DNA from: Comamonadaceae bacterium OS-4
Lineage (GTDB): Bacteria; Pseudomonadota; Gammaproteobacteria; Burkholderiales; Burkholderiaceae_C
NCBI GenBank assembly: GCA_027924025.1
Contig: AP026970.1
Location: 496,001 to 560,000 of the forward strand
Length of the DNA stretch: 64,000 nucleotides
Direction of reading: 5' to 3'
The translations under genes and the position numbers were made by a program. Positions 18,438-30,131 of this stretch are shown piece by piece. The number at the start of each line of letters is the position of its first letter. Within the stretch, counting starts at the first letter, position 1. The notes under the pieces are model-generated. The model did not search any database. It had not been told where the DNA came from and worked only from the letters and a program-made list of their open reading frames with translations.

Positions 18438-18445
18438 TATTTTTT

Positions 18446-18505
18446 GGCGCTTTGCGCCGACGCTCAAAGTGTTTTTCGACTCGGCACTTTGGGTAATTTT
18501 TGAGT
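18446..18505 (+). other. Stem-loops between nusG and rplK
   Basis: GGCGC-TTT-GCGCC (18446-18458) follows nine bases after the nusG stop. CAAAGTG (18465-18471) pairs with CACTTTG (18485-18491) and is followed by GGTAATTTTT. GACTC (18478-18482) could instead pair with GAGTC (18501-18505). Partial termination or a processing site before the L11-L1 genes is the likely role. Confidence 0.45.
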
Positions 18506-18568
18506 CGCTAGCCCCGGGGAGCTGAGAACAGTTGTTGGTTCAAGGCGTTTGACCCGTCAGGAGAAATC

Positions 18569-19000
18569 ATGGCAAAGAAGATTGTCGGCTTTATCAAGCT
18601 GCAAGTACCGGCCGGTAAGGCCAACCCATCCCCACCTATTGGCCCCGCTTTGGGCCAACGTGGTCTGAACATCATGGAATTCTGCAAGGCATTCAATGCC
18701 CAGACCCAAGGTGTTGAGCCAGGTCTGCCACTGCCTGTGGTGATCACCGCGTTTGCTGACAAAAGCTTCACTTTTGTTATCAAGACGCCTCCCGCGACTG
18801 TCTTGATCAAAAAGGCTATCAAGCTGGACAAGGGTTCTGCTCGTCCCCACGTAGACAAGGTCGGCAAGATCACCCGCGCTCAGCTGGAAGAAATCGCAAA
18901 GACCAAGATGAAGGACATGACCGCTGCCGATCTGGACGCTGCTGTTCGCACTATCGCTGGCTCTGCCCGTTCCATGGGCGTGAATGTGGAGGGCGTGTAA
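18569..19000 (+). CDS. rplK: 50S ribosomal protein L11
   Basis: This 143-residue protein of the GTPase-associated centre has [20 protein letters not shown] and [18 protein letters not shown] in its N-terminal domain. The C-terminal 23S-rRNA-binding domain ends in [17 protein letters not shown] lies seven bases upstream. Its stop touches the rplA start with no gap. Confidence 0.97.
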   Translation: MAKKIVGFIKLQVPAGKANPSPPIGPALGQRGLNIMEFCKAFNAQTQGVEPGLPLPVVITAFADKSFTFVIKTPPATVLIKKAIKLDKGSARPHVDKVGKITRAQLEEIAKTKMKDMTAADLDAAVRTIAGSARSMGVNVEGV

Positions 19001-19696
19001 ATGTCCAAGCTGACTAAAAAACAAAAGACCCAAGTGGGCAAAATCGACAGCCTCAAGCTGTACGCATTGACTGACGCTTTGGCATTGGTCAAGGAATTTG
19101 CTAACGCAAAGTTCGATGAGTCCATCGACGTTGCTGTGCAACTGGGCATTGACGCTAAGAAGTCTGACCAAGTGGTTCGTGGTGCTGTTGTGTTGCCTAA
19201 CGGCACCGGCAAGACAAAGCGCGTTGCTGTGTTTGCACAAGGCGCTAAGGCTGAAGAAGCGAAGGCAGCCGGTGCAGATGTGGTCGGTATGGACGACCTC
19301 GCCGCCATGGTGAAGGCAGGTGACATGCCTTTCGACATCGTGATTGCTGCCCCTGATGCGATGCGTATCGTGGGTACACTGGGTCAAATCCTCGGACCAC
19401 GTGGCTTGATGCCTAACCCCAAGGTGGGCACAGTGACTCCAGACGTTGCTACAGCGGTGAAGAACGCCAAGGCTGGTCAAGTGCAGTTCCGCGTTGACAA
19501 AGCCGGTATCGTGCACAGCACCATTGGTCGTCGTTCGTTCGAAGCCGGTCAGTTGCAAGGTAACTTGGCCGCTTTGGTCGAAGCTTTGAACAAAGCTAAG
19601 CCCGCATCGAGCAAGGGTCTGTACCTGCGTAAAGTGGCGGTGTCTTCCACGATGGGCGTTGGCGTTCGCGTCGACATCCAGTCCATCGCGGCGTAA
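19001..19696 (+). CDS. rplA: 50S ribosomal protein L1
   Basis: The 231-residue L1-stalk protein shows [52 protein letters not shown] and [16 protein letters not shown]. In enterobacteria L1 represses its own L11-L1 message; a matching site was not looked for in detail here. Confidence 0.97.
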   Translation: MSKLTKKQKTQVGKIDSLKLYALTDALALVKEFANAKFDESIDVAVQLGIDAKKSDQVVRGAVVLPNGTGKTKRVAVFAQGAKAEEAKAAGADVVGMDDLAAMVKAGDMPFDIVIAAPDAMRIVGTLGQILGPRGLMPNPKVGTVTPDVATAVKNAKAGQVQFRVDKAGIVHSTIGRRSFEAGQLQGNLAALVEALNKAKPASSKGLYLRKVAVSSTMGVGVRVDIQSIAA

Positions 19697-19699
19697 TCG

Positions 19700-19920
19700 T
19701 GAATTTGGGTTGGCCCTCGGGTCAATCCGATGTGGTGGGCCGGGTGTGCTTTAAAGGTGCAACCGGGCCATCCAAGACCGTTGGTGTGTCCTAGACACTT
19801 AATTTTTGCCAACGCAGATGGCGATCCCGCTGCAGATGGAATGAGAGTTCTGTTAACAGTTGGTCGCTGCAATGTGGAGCATGAGCAGCGTAAGTTGCGA
19901 AGTGCATTTAAAGGAGTAGA
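19700..19920 (+). promoter_or_regulatory. Ribosomal L10 leader (autoregulatory mRNA region of rplJL)
   Basis: The 226-bp gap before rplJ contains the conserved paired blocks of the L10 leader: CCAAGACCGTTGG followed by CCTAGACACTTAATTTTTGCC, then CCAACGCAGATGGCGATCCCG. L10(L12)4 binds this RNA and represses rplJL translation. A GGGCCGGGTG...CAACCGGGCC stem (about 19737-19767) lies upstream. The conserved blocks are seen directly; the regulation is family knowledge. Confidence 0.75.
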
Positions 19921-19922
19921 CC

Positions 19923-20450
19923 TTGAGTCTGAATCGCAGTGAGAAAGAAGCGGTCATCAGTGATGTGACCGGCCTCGCCGCTAAAGCTCAAACGCTCGTG
20001 ATCGCGGAATACCGTGGCATCACGGTCGCTGACATGACCAAACTGCGTAACACAGCACGCAGCGCTGGTGTGAGCCTGAGTGTGTTGAAAAACACCTTGG
20101 CCCGCCGCGCCGTTGCCGGTAGCGCGTTTGAAATTGTGTCCGACCAGATGACCGGTCCTCTGATCTACGGCTTTTCCGAAGACGCAGTGGCTGCCGCTAA
20201 GGTGGTCGCCGAGTTCGCGAAAACCAACGACAAGTTGGTGATCCGTGCTGGTGCGTACGGCGGTAAGGCTCTGGACGTGAACGGCGTGAAGCAATTGGCA
20301 AGCATCCCTTCCAAGGAAGTGTTGTTGGCTCAGTTGTTGGGCTTGATGCAATCCCCCATTTCCCGTACAGCACGTGTGTTGTCGGCATTGGCGGAGCAGC
20401 GTGGCGCTGGCGCAGCAGAAGCTGCCCCCGCAGAGGCAGCTGCAGCGTAA
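19923..20450 (+). CDS. rplJ: 50S ribosomal protein L10
   Basis: The 175-residue stalk base protein has [37 protein letters not shown] and [11 protein letters not shown]. The start is TTG at 19923, with AAAGGAG eight bases upstream. A weak start codon suits a gene held under leader control. It ends in an Ala-rich tail. Confidence 0.96.
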   Translation: MSLNRSEKEAVISDVTGLAAKAQTLVIAEYRGITVADMTKLRNTARSAGVSLSVLKNTLARRAVAGSAFEIVSDQMTGPLIYGFSEDAVAAAKVVAEFAKTNDKLVIRAGAYGGKALDVNGVKQLASIPSKEVLLAQLLGLMQSPISRTARVLSALAEQRGAGAAEAAPAEAAAA

Positions 20451-20492
20451 TCGCTGCCTGTCTGTAGTAACCAATATTGTTAGGAAATCAAA

Positions 20493-20867
20493 ATGGCATT
20501 CGATAAAGACGCATTTTTGACCGCGCTGGACAGCATGACGGTCATGGAACTCAACGACCTGGTGAAAGCCATCGAAGAGAAATTTGGTGTGAGCGCTGCT
20601 GCTATGGCTGCTCCTGCTGCTGCTGGTGGCGGTGCCGCTGCTGCTGCAGAAGAAAAGACTGAATTCAACGTTGTCTTGACTGAAGCTGGCGCAAACAAAG
20701 TGTCCGTTATCAAGGCAGTGCGCGAAATCACAGGTCTGGGCTTGAAAGAAGCCAAGGACCTGGTTGACGGCGCACCTAAGGCAGTCAAGGAAGGCGTTTC
20801 CAAGGCTGACGCTGACGCTGCTAAGAAGAAGCTGGAAGAAGCAGGCGCTAAGGTCGAACTCAAGTAA
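20493..20867 (+). CDS. rplL: 50S ribosomal protein L7/L12
   Basis: The 124-residue multi-copy stalk protein has an N-terminal dimerisation domain, an Ala/Gly-rich hinge ([19 protein letters not shown]) and the factor-binding C-terminal domain ([20 protein letters not shown]). Codon bias is strong, as expected for very high expression. Confidence 0.97.
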   Translation: MAFDKDAFLTALDSMTVMELNDLVKAIEEKFGVSAAAMAAPAAAGGGAAAAAEEKTEFNVVLTEAGANKVSVIKAVREITGLGLKEAKDLVDGAPKAVKEGVSKADADAAKKKLEEAGAKVELK

Positions 20868-20882
20868 TCGACCGATTCGCAT

Positions 20883-20975
20883 GGGCTGGAGGTTCCAAAA
20901 GGGCCTCCAGCCTTTGCCGCTTGTAGGCTCCGCATTAGTGTGCACAGGAAAGTAGTTGCGAACTCCTTTCCTGTG
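20883..20975 (+). other. Tandem hairpins between rplL and rpoB (attenuator)
   Basis: The first stem GGCTGGAGG / CCTCCAGCC (20884-20892 with 20904-20912) is followed by TTTG. The second, CACAGGAAAG / CTTTCCTGTG (20943-20952 with 20966-20975), is a perfect 10-bp stem followed by TCTTC. Partial termination here would lower rpoBC relative to rplJL, as known at the same junction in enterobacteria. The remaining gap to 21136 holds a weaker inverted repeat (21011-21031). Confidence 0.55.
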
Positions 20976-21136
20976 TCTTCTGATCCGACTGCAGAAGATG
21001 CCTTGGTACGGGTCGCGTGCAACGCGTGACCGTCCGCCAATGATTGGTAGTGGCCAATCGCCAAGTCTGTTGAGAGTACTCAACGCGACAGTCGCCTAGG
21101 ACCCCCAGGATTCCTCAGCCTTTGCCCGGAGATCTA

Positions 21137-24100
21137 ATGGCTTACACATACACAGAACGCAAGCGAATTCGCAAAAACTTCGGTAGTCGCGATAGCGTGC
21201 TAGAGATCCCTTACCTGCTGCAAATGCAAAAAGACGCCTACACAGCGTTCTTGCAAGCAGACGTCACACCGAAAAAGCGTACCGCTGAGGGCTTGCAAGC
21301 TGCCTTCGAAGCTGCTTTCCCGATCGTTTCGCATAACGGTTTCGTGGAAATGAAGTACCTCGAGTACAACTTGGCCAAGCCAGCTTTTGACGTTCGTGAA
21401 TGCCAGACCCGTGGCTTGACCTACGCCTCTGCGGTTCGTGCCAAAGTCCAACTGATCATTTATGACCGTGAGTCTTCGACCGGTCAGAACAAAGTGGTCA
21501 AGGAAGTCAAAGAGCAAGAGGTCTACATGGGCGAAGTGCCCCTGATGACTGGCAAGGGTTCTTTCATCATCAACGGCACTGAGCGCGTGATCGTGTCCCA
21601 GTTGCACCGTTCCCCTGGCGTGTTCTTCGAACATGACAAGGGCAAGACCCACAGCTCGGGCAAATTGCTGTTCTCTGCGCGCATCATCCCTTACCGGGGT
21701 TCTTGGCTCGACTTTGAGTTTGACCCCAAAGACTTGCTGTATTTCCGTGTGGACCGTCGCCGCAAAATGCCGGTCACGATCTTGCTCAAGGCCATCGGTC
21801 TGAACAATGAGTCCATCCTTGCCAACTTCTTTGTGAACGACAACTTCCGCTTGATGGACAGTGGCGCACAAATGGAATTTGTGGCCGAGCGTTTGCGGGG
21901 CGAAGTCGCCCGATTCGACATCACTGACAAGTCGGGCAAGGTCGTTGTTGCCAAGGACAAGCGCGTCACAGCACGTCACACCCGCGAACTGGAGCAGTCC
22001 GGCACCACACACATCAGCGTGCCAGAAGACTTCTTGATTGGCCGTGTCGTCGCGCGTAATGTGGTCGACGGTGACACCGGCGAAATCGTGGCCAAGGCCA
22101 ACGAAGAACTGACCGAAGCACTCCTGAAGAAACTGCGTACTGCAGGTATCCAGGACCTGGCTTGCATCTACACCAACGAGTTGGACCAGGGCGCTTACAT
22201 TTCGCAAACCCTGCGCACCGATGAAACGGTGGACGAGTTCGCAGCACGCGTTGCCATCTACCGCATGATGCGTCCTGGCGAGCCGCCGACAGAGGACGCA
22301 GTTCAGGCGCTGTTCCAGCGCTTGTTCTACAACCCCGATACCTACGACCTCTCGCGCGTGGGTCGCATGAAGTTCAACGCCAAGATGGGCCGCTCGGAAT
22401 CTACCGGCCCCATGGTGCTGACTAACGAAGACATTCTGGCTGTCGTCAAGATCCTGGTGGATCTGCGCAATGGCCGTGGTGACGTCGATGACATTGATCA
22501 CTTGGGTAACCGTCGCGTACGTTGCGTGGGCGAATTGGCCGAGAACCAATACCGCACAGGTTTGGCTCGTATCGAAAAAGCGGTAAAAGAACGTTTGGGC
22601 CAGGCGGAGCAAGAACCCCTGATGCCGCATGACCTGATCAACAGCAAGCCGATTTCGGCAGCTCTGAAGGAATTCTTCGGTGCGTCGCAGCTGTCCCAGT
22701 TCATGGACCAGACCAACCCGCTGGCGGAAATCACCCACAAGCGCCGTGTATCGGCTCTTGGTCCCGGTGGTTTGACCCGCGAACGTGCTGGCTTCGAGGT
22801 GCGAGATGTGCACGTGACCCACTACGGTCGTGTGTGCCCTATCGAAACTCCCGAAGGTCCAAACATCGGTCTGATCAACTCTTTGGCGCTGTACGCTCGA
22901 CTGAACGAGTACGGTTTCATCGAAACCCCGTATCGCCGTGTGGTGGACAGCAAAGTCACCAACGACATCGACTACCTGTCTGCGATTGAAGAAGGCAAGT
23001 ACGTGATTGCCCAGGCCAACGCGGCACTGGACAAGGAAGGTACGTTGACTGGCGACTTGGTGTCTGCGCGTGAAAAGGGTGAATCCATCTTGGTGAGCGC
23101 TGACCGCGTTCAGTACATGGACGTGTCGCCTGCCCAGATCGTGTCGGTGGCTGCTTCTTTGGTTCCGTTCCTGGAACACGATGACGCCAACCGCGCATTG
23201 ATGGGTGCCAACATGTCGCGTCAAGCCGTGCCCGTGTTGCGCCCTGAAAAGCCGATGGTGGGTACTGGTATCGAGCGCGTCGCCGCGGTCGACTCCGGCA
23301 CTGTGGTGACCGCGACCCGTGGCGGTATCGTTGATTACGTCGATGCGACCCGTGTCGTGATCCGTGTGAACGATGCGGAAGCGCAGGCCGGTGAAGTCGG
23401 TGTGGATATCTACAACCTGATCAAGTACCAGCGCTCCAACCAGAACACCAACATCCACCAGCGTCCCATCGTGAAGAAGGGCGACAAGCTCTCCAAGGGT
23501 GACGTGATTGCCGACGGCGCATCCACTGACTTGGGCGAAATCGCTATCGGTCAGAACATGCTGGTCGCTTTCATGCCCTGGAACGGCTACAACTTCGAAG
23601 ACTCGATCTTGATCAGCGAGCGTGTGGTGGCCGAAGACCGCTACACCTCCATCCACATCGAAGAACTCGTGGTGATGGCGCGTGACACCAAGTTGGGTGC
23701 GGAAGAAATTACGCGCGATATCCCCAACTTGAGCGAACAGCAGCTCAACCGTCTGGACGAGTCCGGCATTATCTACGTGGGTGCAGAAGTTCTGCCAGGT
23801 GACACCTTGGTTGGCAAGGTCACGCCCAAGGGCGAAACCACACTCACCCCTGAAGAAAAGCTCTTGCGCGCGATCTTCGGCGAGAAGGCCAGCGACGTGA
23901 AGGACACGTCCCTGCGCGTGGATCAGGGCAGCTCCGGCACCGTGATCGACGTGCAAGTGTTCACCCGTGAAGGCATTCAGCGTGACCGCCGCGCTCAGCA
24001 GATCATTGACGACGAACTCAAGCGTTTCCGTCTGGATCTGAACGACCAGTTGCGTATCGTGGAAGCGGATGCGTTTGACCGTATCGAGAAGTTGTTGACC

Positions 24101-25249
24101 GGCAAAGTCGCTAATGGCGGCCCGCAAAAGCTGGCCAAGGGCACCAAGCTTGATAAGGCCTACCTGACTTCCGTGGAGAAGTTCCACTGGTTTGACATCC
24201 GCCCTGCGGACGAAGAAGTGGCAAGCCAGCTTGAAAGTATCAAGAACTCCTTGGAGCAGACCCGTCACAGCTTCGACTTGGCTTTTGAAGAAAAGCGCAA
24301 AAAGTTGACACAGGGCGACGAGCTGCCCGCAGGCGTGTTGAAGATGGTCAAGGTCTACATTGCTGTCAAGCGTCGCTTGCAGCCTGGTGACAAGATGGCC
24401 GGCCGTCACGGTAACAAGGGTGTGGTCTCCAAGATCACTCCTGTTGAAGACATGCCTTACCTCGCGGACGGTACGCCGGTGGACATCGTGCTGAACCCTC
24501 TGGGCGTTCCATCGCGTATGAACATTGGTCAGGTGTTGGAAGTGCACTTGGGCTGGGCCGGCAAGGGCTTGGGTCAGCGCATTGGCGACATGCTGCAACG
24601 CGAAGCGGCCTCTACTGAGATCCGTGGTTTCCTGGAGCAGGTGTACAACAGCACCGGTCGCAAGGAAGACCTCGCTCAGTTGACGGACAGCGAAGTGCAA
24701 GACATGGCCAAGGAGCTGACTACCGGTGTGCCGTTCGCGTCCCCCGTGTTCGATGGCGCTACCGAAAAAGAAATCGGTGACATGCTGCAGTTGGCGTATC
24801 CGGATGACGTGGCCAAGGCCAAGGGCCTCACCGCCACCCGCACACAAGCCCAGCTCTATGACGGACGCAGTGGTGATGCCTTTGAACGCACCACTACGGT
24901 TGGGTACATGCATTACCTGAAGTTGCACCACTTGGTGGACGACAAGATGCACGCCCGTTCTACTGGTCCATACAGCTTGGTGACCCAACAGCCTCTGGGC
25001 GGTAAAGCCCAGTTCGGTGGTCAGCGCTTCGGTGAAATGGAAGTGTGGGCGCTGGAAGCCTACGGAGCTTCCTACGTGCTGCAGGAAATGCTGACGGTCA
25101 AGTCCGATGACGTGCAAGGTCGTACCAAGGTGTACGAAAACATCGTCAAGGGCGAACACTCTATTGAAGCCGGCATGCCGGAATCGTTCAATGTGTTGGT
25201 CAAGGAAATTCGTTCCTTGGGCATCGACATTGAGCTGGATCGTTCTTAA
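21137..25249 (+). CDS. rpoB: RNA polymerase beta subunit
   Basis: The 1370-residue protein is full length. The start [18 protein letters not shown] is preceded by GGAG. The rifampicin region reads [34 protein letters not shown], with wild-type residues at the usual resistance positions. Also visible are [34 protein letters not shown] [20 protein letters not shown] and the C-terminal [18 protein letters not shown]. rpoC follows after 19 bp. A 1351-codon antisense frame across it is a codon-bias shadow. Confidence 0.98.
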   Translation: MAYTYTERKRIRKNFGSRDSVLEIPYLLQMQKDAYTAFLQADVTPKKRTAEGLQAAFEAAFPIVSHNGFVEMKYLEYNLAKPAFDVRECQTRGLTYASAVRAKVQLIIYDRESSTGQNKVVKEVKEQEVYMGEVPLMTGKGSFIINGTERVIVSQLHRSPGVFFEHDKGKTHSSGKLLFSARIIPYRGSWLDFEFDPKDLLYFRVDRRRKMPVTILLKAIGLNNESILANFFVNDNFRLMDSGAQMEFVAERLRGEVARFDITDKSGKVVVAKDKRVTARHTRELEQSGTTHISVPEDFLIGRVVARNVVDGDTGEIVAKANEELTEALLKKLRTAGIQDLACIYTNELDQGAYISQTLRTDETVDEFAARVAIYRMMRPGEPPTEDAVQALFQRLFYNPDTYDLSRVGRMKFNAKMGRSESTGPMVLTNEDILAVVKILVDLRNGRGDVDDIDHLGNRRVRCVGELAENQYRTGLARIEKAVKERLGQAEQEPLMPHDLINSKPISAALKEFFGASQLSQFMDQTNPLAEITHKRRVSALGPGGLTRERAGFEVRDVHVTHYGRVCPIETPEGPNIGLINSLALYARLNEYGFIETPYRRVVDSKVTNDIDYLSAIEEGKYVIAQANAALDKEGTLTGDLVSAREKGESILVSADRVQYMDVSPAQIVSVAASLVPFLEHDDANRALMGANMSRQAVPVLRPEKPMVGTGIERVAAVDSGTVVTATRGGIVDYVDATRVVIRVNDAEAQAGEVGVDIYNLIKYQRSNQNTNIHQRPIVKKGDKLSKGDVIADGASTDLGEIAIGQNMLVAFMPWNGYNFEDSILISERVVAEDRYTSIHIEELVVMARDTKLGAEEITRDIPNLSEQQLNRLDESGIIYVGAEVLPGDTLVGKVTPKGETTLTPEEKLLRAIFGEKASDVKDTSLRVDQGSSGTVIDVQVFTREGIQRDRRAQQIIDDELKRFRLDLNDQLRIVEADAFDRIEKLLTGKVANGGPQKLAKGTKLDKAYLTSVEKFHWFDIRPADEEVASQLESIKNSLEQTRHSFDLAFEEKRKKLTQGDELPAGVLKMVKVYIAVKRRLQPGDKMAGRHGNKGVVSKITPVEDMPYLADGTPVDIVLNPLGVPSRMNIGQVLEVHLGWAGKGLGQRIGDMLQREAASTEIRGFLEQVYNSTGRKEDLAQLTDSEVQDMAKELTTGVPFASPVFDGATEKEIGDMLQLAYPDDVAKAKGLTATRTQAQLYDGRSGDAFERTTTVGYMHYLKLHHLVDDKMHARSTGPYSLVTQQPLGGKAQFGGQRFGEMEVWALEAYGASYVLQEMLTVKSDDVQGRTKVYENIVKGEHSIEAGMPESFNVLVKEIRSLGIDIELDRS

Positions 25250-25268
25250 AGACAAGGGAAAGAGTCAC

Positions 25269-28200
25269 ATGAAATCTTTACTCGACCTGTTCAAGCAGTT
25301 CACGCCCGATGAGCATTTCGATGCCATCAAGATCGGCATGGCGTCGCCTGAAAAGATCCGTTCCTGGTCTTTCGGCGAAGTCAAAAAACCTGAAACCATC
25401 AACTACCGTACCTTCAAGCCTGAGCGTGACGGCCTGTTTTGCGCCAAGATTTTCGGACCCATCAAGGACTACGAATGCTTGTGCGGCAAATACAAGCGCC
25501 TGAAGCACCGCGGTGTAATCTGTGAAAAGTGCGGCGTTGAAGTCACACAGACCAAAGTGCGTCGTGAACGCATGGGTCACATCGACTTGGCCGCTCCTTG
25601 CGCGCACATCTGGTTCCTGAAGTCCCTGCCAAGCCGTTTGGGCTTGGTGTTGGACATGACCTTGCGTGATATCGAGCGTGTGTTGTACTTTGAAGCATAC
25701 GTAGTCACCGACCCCGGCATGACCCCGCTCAAGAAATACAGCATCATGTCTGAGGACGATTACGATGCGAAATTCCAAGAGTACGGCGATGAATTCATTG
25801 CCAAGATGGGCGCCGAAGGCATCAAGGACTTGCTGGAAAGCATCGACATCGATGGTTCCATCGAGAAGCTGCGCAACGACCTGACCGGCTCTGAGCTGAA
25901 GATCAAGAAAAACGCCAAGCGCCTCAAAGTGCTGGAAGCCTTCAAGAAGTCTGGTATCAAGCCTGAGTGGATGGTGTTGGACGTGTTGCCAGTGCTGCCA
26001 CCGGACCTGCGCCCCTTGGTTCCCTTGGACGGCGGCCGCTTTGCGACCTCCGACTTGAACGACCTGTATCGCCGCGTGATCAACCGCAACAGCCGTCTGC
26101 GCCGTTTGCTGGAGTTGAAGGCCCCTGAAATCATTGCCCGCAATGAAAAGCGGATGCTGCAAGAAGCCGTGGACAGCTTGCTGGACAACGGCCGTCGCGG
26201 CAAGGCCATGACTGGCGCCAACAAGCGCGCCTTGAAGTCCTTGGCCGACATGATCAAGGGTAAGAGTGGCCGTTTCCGTCAAAACTTGCTGGGCAAGCGC
26301 GTGGATTACTCCGGTCGTTCCGTGATTACCGTGGGCCCAACGCTCAAACTGCACCAGTGCGGTCTGCCTAAGCTGATGGCCTTGGAATTGTTCAAGCCCT
26401 TCATCTTCGCGCGCCTGGAAGCCATGGGCATTGCGACCACCATCAAGGCTGCCAAGAAAGAAGTGGAATCTGGCACCCCCGTGGTGTGGGACATTCTGGA
26501 AGAGGTCATCAAAGAGCACCCCGTGATGCTGAACCGTGCGCCAACGCTGCACCGTTTGGGTATCCAGGCTTTTGAGCCTATTCTGATCGAAGGCAAGGCC
26601 ATCCAGTTGCACCCCCTCGTTTGCGCGGCCTTCAACGCCGACTTCGACGGTGACCAAATGGCTGTGCACGTACCCCTGTCGGTGGAAGCGCAGATGGAAG
26701 CCCGCACTTTGATGCTGGCCTCTAACAACGTGCTGTTCCCAGCCAACGGCGAGCCCTCCATCGTTCCTTCACAAGACGTGGTGTTGGGCTTGTACTACAC
26801 CACCCGCGACCGTATCAACGGCAAGGGCGAAGGTCTGGTGTTTGCGGATACCGGTGAAGTCCAGCGCGCGTTTGACGCGGGCCAAGTGGAGCTGAACGCA
26901 CGCATCAACGTACGTTTGACCGAATGGACCAAGAACAAGGAAACTGGCGAATTCGTGCCTGAAACCAAGCTGTGGGAAACCACCGCAGGTCGTGCTTTGT
27001 TGTCTGAAATCCTGCCCAAGGGCCTGCCTTTCGCCAACATCAACAAAGCGTTGAAGAAGAAGGAAATTTCCAAGCTCATCAACGTGTCCTTCCGCAAGTG
27101 CGGACTGAAGGAAACCGTGGTGTTTGCCGACAAGCTGCTGCAAAGCGGTTTCCGCTTGGCAACGAAGGCCGGCATTTCCATCTGTATCGACGACATGTTG
27201 GTGCCACAGGAAAAGCACGACATCATCGGTCGCGCCCAGAAAGAAGTGAAAGAGATCGAACAGCAGTATGTGTCCGGTCTGGTGACTTCCGGTGAGCGCT
27301 ACAACAAGGTGGTGGACATCTGGGGCAAGTCGGGTGACGAAGTGTCCAAGGTGATGATGGCCAAGTTGTCCAAGGAATTGGTCACCGACCGCCATGGCAA
27401 CCAGGTACAACAGGAATCCTTCAACTCCATCTACATGATGGCCGACTCCGGTGCCCGCGGCTCTGCTGCCCAGATCCGTCAGGTGGCCGGTATGCGGGGT
27501 CTGATGGCCAAGCCTGATGGCTCCATCATTGAAACGCCTATTACCGCGAACTTCCGCGAAGGTCTGAACGTGTTGGAGTACTTCATCTCCACCCACGGTG
27601 CCCGTAAGGGTCTGGCCGATACCGCGTTGAAGACAGCGAACTCTGGTTACCTGACACGTCGTTTGGTCGATGTGACCCAGGATCTGGTGGTGACCGAACA
27701 GGACTGCGGCACCCACGGTGGTTACCTGATGCGCGCCATCGTCGAAGGCGGTGAAGTGATTGAATCCTTGCGCGACCGTATTCTCGGTCGTACCGCTGCG
27801 GATGATGTCTTGCACCCTGAAACACGTGGCGTGCTTTTGCCTGCGGGCTCCATGCTGGACGAAGACGAAATCGAAATGCTGGAAGCTGCCGGCGTCGACG
27901 AAGTCAAGGTTCGCACCGCTCTGACATGTGAAACCCGCTTTGGTATCTGTGCCAAGTGCTATGGACGTGACTTGGGTCGCGGTGGTTTGATCAACGGCGG
28001 CGAAGCGGTCGGCGTGATTGCAGCGCAGTCCATCGGTGAACCCGGTACTCAGCTGACCATGCGTACCTTCCACATCGGTGGTGCGGCATCCCGTGCGGCG
28101 ATCGCTTCCAGCGTCGAAGCCAAATCCAACGGCAACATCGGCTTCAATGCCACGATGCGCTATGTGACCAACAGCAAGGGCGAGTTGGTGGTGATTGCTC

Positions 28201-29495
28201 GTTCCGGCGAAATCATCATTCACGATGAGCATGGCCGTGAGCGCGAACGCCACAAGGTTCCTTATGGTGCCGTGTTGACTGTCAAGGTGGATCAGTCCAT
28301 CAAGGCTGGCGCAATTTTGGCGAACTGGGATCCTTTGACACGCCCCATCATTACCGAATTCGCGGGTAAGGCTCATTTCGAAAACGTCGAAGAAGGCCTG
28401 ACCGTTGCGAAGCAAGTGGATGAGGTGACAGGCTTGTCGACTCTGGTGGTTATTGACCCCAAGCGTCGCGGCGCTGCCAAGGTGGTGCGTCCACAAGTGA
28501 AGCTGATCGATGCATCGGGTCACGAAGTGAAGATTCCCGGAACTGACCACTCGGTGACGATTGGTTTCCCTGTGGGATCGTTGGTTCAGGTGCGTGACGG
28601 TCAGGACGTGGGCCCCGGCGAAGTGCTGGCCCGTATTCCTATCGAAGGTCAAAAGACCCGCGACATTACCGGTGGTCTGCCACGCGTGGCCGAACTGTTT
28701 GAAGCGCGTTCACCCAAAGACAAGGGTGTCTTGGCTGAAGTGACCGGTACCGTGTCCTTCGGTAAAGAAACCAAAGGCAAGGTCCGCTTGCAAATCACTG
28801 ATCCAGAAGGCAAGGTCTGGGAAGAGCTCGTGCCCAAGGAAAAGAACATCTTGGTGCACGAAGGCCAGGTGGTCAACAAGGGTGAGTCGGTGGTGGACGG
28901 TCCAGCAGACCCACAAGACATTCTGCGCTTGTTGGGTTCTGAAGAGTTGGCGCGTTACATCGTGGACGAAGTGCAAGACGTTTACCGTTTGCAAGGCGTG
29001 AAGATCAACGACAAGCACATCGAAGTGATTGTTCGTCAGATGTTGCGTCGTGTCGTCGTGGAAAACGCTGGCGATTCCGGCTACATCAATGGCGAGCAGG
29101 TGGAGCGCTCTGAAATGCTCAACACCAATGACGCTTTGCGTGGCGAGGGCAAAATCCCTGCGACCTTCACCAACTTGCTTTTGGGTATCACCAAGGCTTC
29201 GTTGTCGACAGACAGTTTCATTTCTGCGGCTTCGTTCCAGGAAACTACCCGTGTGTTGACCGAGGCTGCCATCATGGGCAAGCGCGACGAGCTGCGCGGA
29301 CTGAAAGAAAACGTGATCGTTGGTCGCTTGATTCCTGCGGGTACCGGCTTGGCCTATCACGAAGCACGCAAAGTCCGTGAGTCCATGGATGACGCTGAAC
29401 GTCGTGCCATCGCCGAAGCGGAGGCCGCTGAACTGGCGGGTACGGCTGACTTGACGGAAGACGTGGCTGGTGCGGACGATACTTCTGCTGAGTAA
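25269..29495 (+). CDS. rpoC: RNA polymerase beta' subunit
   Basis: The 1408-residue protein is complete. It has the N-terminal zinc ribbon ([20 protein letters not shown]), the rudder/lid region, the catalytic [16 protein letters not shown] with three Asp ligands for Mg2+, the second zinc site [16 protein letters not shown] and the bridge-helix/trigger-loop area [21 protein letters not shown] 25269 was chosen; the longer open frame overlaps rpoB. A strong terminator lies 19 bp past the stop. Confidence 0.98.
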   Translation: MKSLLDLFKQFTPDEHFDAIKIGMASPEKIRSWSFGEVKKPETINYRTFKPERDGLFCAKIFGPIKDYECLCGKYKRLKHRGVICEKCGVEVTQTKVRRERMGHIDLAAPCAHIWFLKSLPSRLGLVLDMTLRDIERVLYFEAYVVTDPGMTPLKKYSIMSEDDYDAKFQEYGDEFIAKMGAEGIKDLLESIDIDGSIEKLRNDLTGSELKIKKNAKRLKVLEAFKKSGIKPEWMVLDVLPVLPPDLRPLVPLDGGRFATSDLNDLYRRVINRNSRLRRLLELKAPEIIARNEKRMLQEAVDSLLDNGRRGKAMTGANKRALKSLADMIKGKSGRFRQNLLGKRVDYSGRSVITVGPTLKLHQCGLPKLMALELFKPFIFARLEAMGIATTIKAAKKEVESGTPVVWDILEEVIKEHPVMLNRAPTLHRLGIQAFEPILIEGKAIQLHPLVCAAFNADFDGDQMAVHVPLSVEAQMEARTLMLASNNVLFPANGEPSIVPSQDVVLGLYYTTRDRINGKGEGLVFADTGEVQRAFDAGQVELNARINVRLTEWTKNKETGEFVPETKLWETTAGRALLSEILPKGLPFANINKALKKKEISKLINVSFRKCGLKETVVFADKLLQSGFRLATKAGISICIDDMLVPQEKHDIIGRAQKEVKEIEQQYVSGLVTSGERYNKVVDIWGKSGDEVSKVMMAKLSKELVTDRHGNQVQQESFNSIYMMADSGARGSAAQIRQVAGMRGLMAKPDGSIIETPITANFREGLNVLEYFISTHGARKGLADTALKTANSGYLTRRLVDVTQDLVVTEQDCGTHGGYLMRAIVEGGEVIESLRDRILGRTAADDVLHPETRGVLLPAGSMLDEDEIEMLEAAGVDEVKVRTALTCETRFGICAKCYGRDLGRGGLINGGEAVGVIAAQSIGEPGTQLTMRTFHIGGAASRAAIASSVEAKSNGNIGFNATMRYVTNSKGELVVIARSGEIIIHDEHGRERERHKVPYGAVLTVKVDQSIKAGAILANWDPLTRPIITEFAGKAHFENVEEGLTVAKQVDEVTGLSTLVVIDPKRRGAAKVVRPQVKLIDASGHEVKIPGTDHSVTIGFPVGSLVQVRDGQDVGPGEVLARIPIEGQKTRDITGGLPRVAELFEARSPKDKGVLAEVTGTVSFGKETKGKVRLQITDPEGKVWEELVPKEKNILVHEGQVVNKGESVVDGPADPQDILRLLGSEELARYIVDEVQDVYRLQGVKINDKHIEVIVRQMLRRVVVENAGDSGYINGEQVERSEMLNTNDALRGEGKIPATFTNLLLGITKASLSTDSFISAASFQETTRVLTEAAIMGKRDELRGLKENVIVGRLIPAGTGLAYHEARKVRESMDDAERRAIAEAEAAELAGTADLTEDVAGADDTSAE

Positions 29496-29513
29496 TCTGC
29501 GCTTCTGAATGAA

Positions 29514-29551
29514 AACGCCCCAGGTTGCACGCAACTTGGGGCGTTTTTTTT
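29514..29551 (+). terminator. Rho-independent terminator of the rpoBC operon
   Basis: A 15-bp stem (29514-29528 with 29531-29545; one G-T wobble) encloses only two bases and runs into eight T residues. It ends the operon cleanly. Confidence 0.95.
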
Positions 29552-29582
29552 GCTGAGTTGCCAATGGAGAACGAGGCTCGAA

Positions 29583-30131
29583 ATGGGACAGACGCTTTAT
29601 GTGTGGTTGCTATGTGCCTGCCTGTTGTTTTGGTTCATGGGCGTACACAATCGCTTGATGCGGCTCCGTGCGCGCGCACTCGCGGTACTGAGCGCTCTCG
29701 AGAAACAAGTCTTGTCAGGGATGCTGCCCCTCCAACATCGCCTAGCTGAAAGACCTGTGGATGCGCCAAACAACGCGTCAGACGAGTACCGCGCGCAATG
29801 GGCGCAAGCGCTTCGAGTCATGGAGGAGGTCTGGACTGCACCCCGAAAAGATCGTCTGGATATAGATGCCCAGCAGCAGCGAACCGAGAGCTGGGGCCAA
29901 GTGATAACCGCATGGAACGCATGGGTCTCCGCCCCTCCTGATTTGGCAGGGCCTTGTGTTCCCGATTCATTTCGCCTCGAGTGGGAGGCGAGTACAGCGA
30001 AAGCTATCGTAATTACAGATGCCTTGAACGCGATACTGAATGACTACAACGAGGGTGTCAGTGAACCGCCCGCTTGTTGGGTTGCGCATTTTTTTGGATT
30101 CAAGGTCAGTGCATTAATAGGGATCAAATGA
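29583..30131 (+). CDS. LemA-like small membrane protein (divergent)
   Basis: The 182-residue product has one N-terminal membrane segment (YVWLLCACLLFWFMGVH) then NRLMRLRARALAVLSALEKQ, in the place of LemA's YNRLVSLRN helix. The C-terminal LNDYNEGVSEPPACWVAHFFGFK mirrors LemA endings. The middle is shorter and diverged, so it is LemA-like rather than typical LemA. Function is unknown. It starts 32 bp after the rpoC terminator and its TGA overlaps the rsmB ATG. Confidence 0.65.
   Translation: MGQTLYVWLLCACLLFWFMGVHNRLMRLRARALAVLSALEKQVLSGMLPLQHRLAERPVDAPNNASDEYRAQWAQALRVMEEVWTAPRKDRLDIDAQQQRTESWGQVITAWNAWVSAPPDLAGPCVPDSFRLEWEASTAKAIVITDALNAILNDYNEGVSEPPACWVAHFFGFKVSALIGIK

Noticed and set aside
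21200..25255. A 1351-codon open frame antisense to rpoB
   Set aside because: It mirrors the whole rpoB gene and arises from its strong codon bias; the translation has no recognisable domain and rpoB is certain.
26769..28652. A 627-codon open frame antisense to rpoC
   Set aside because: Same cause as over rpoB; composition-driven, no domain, no ribosome site.
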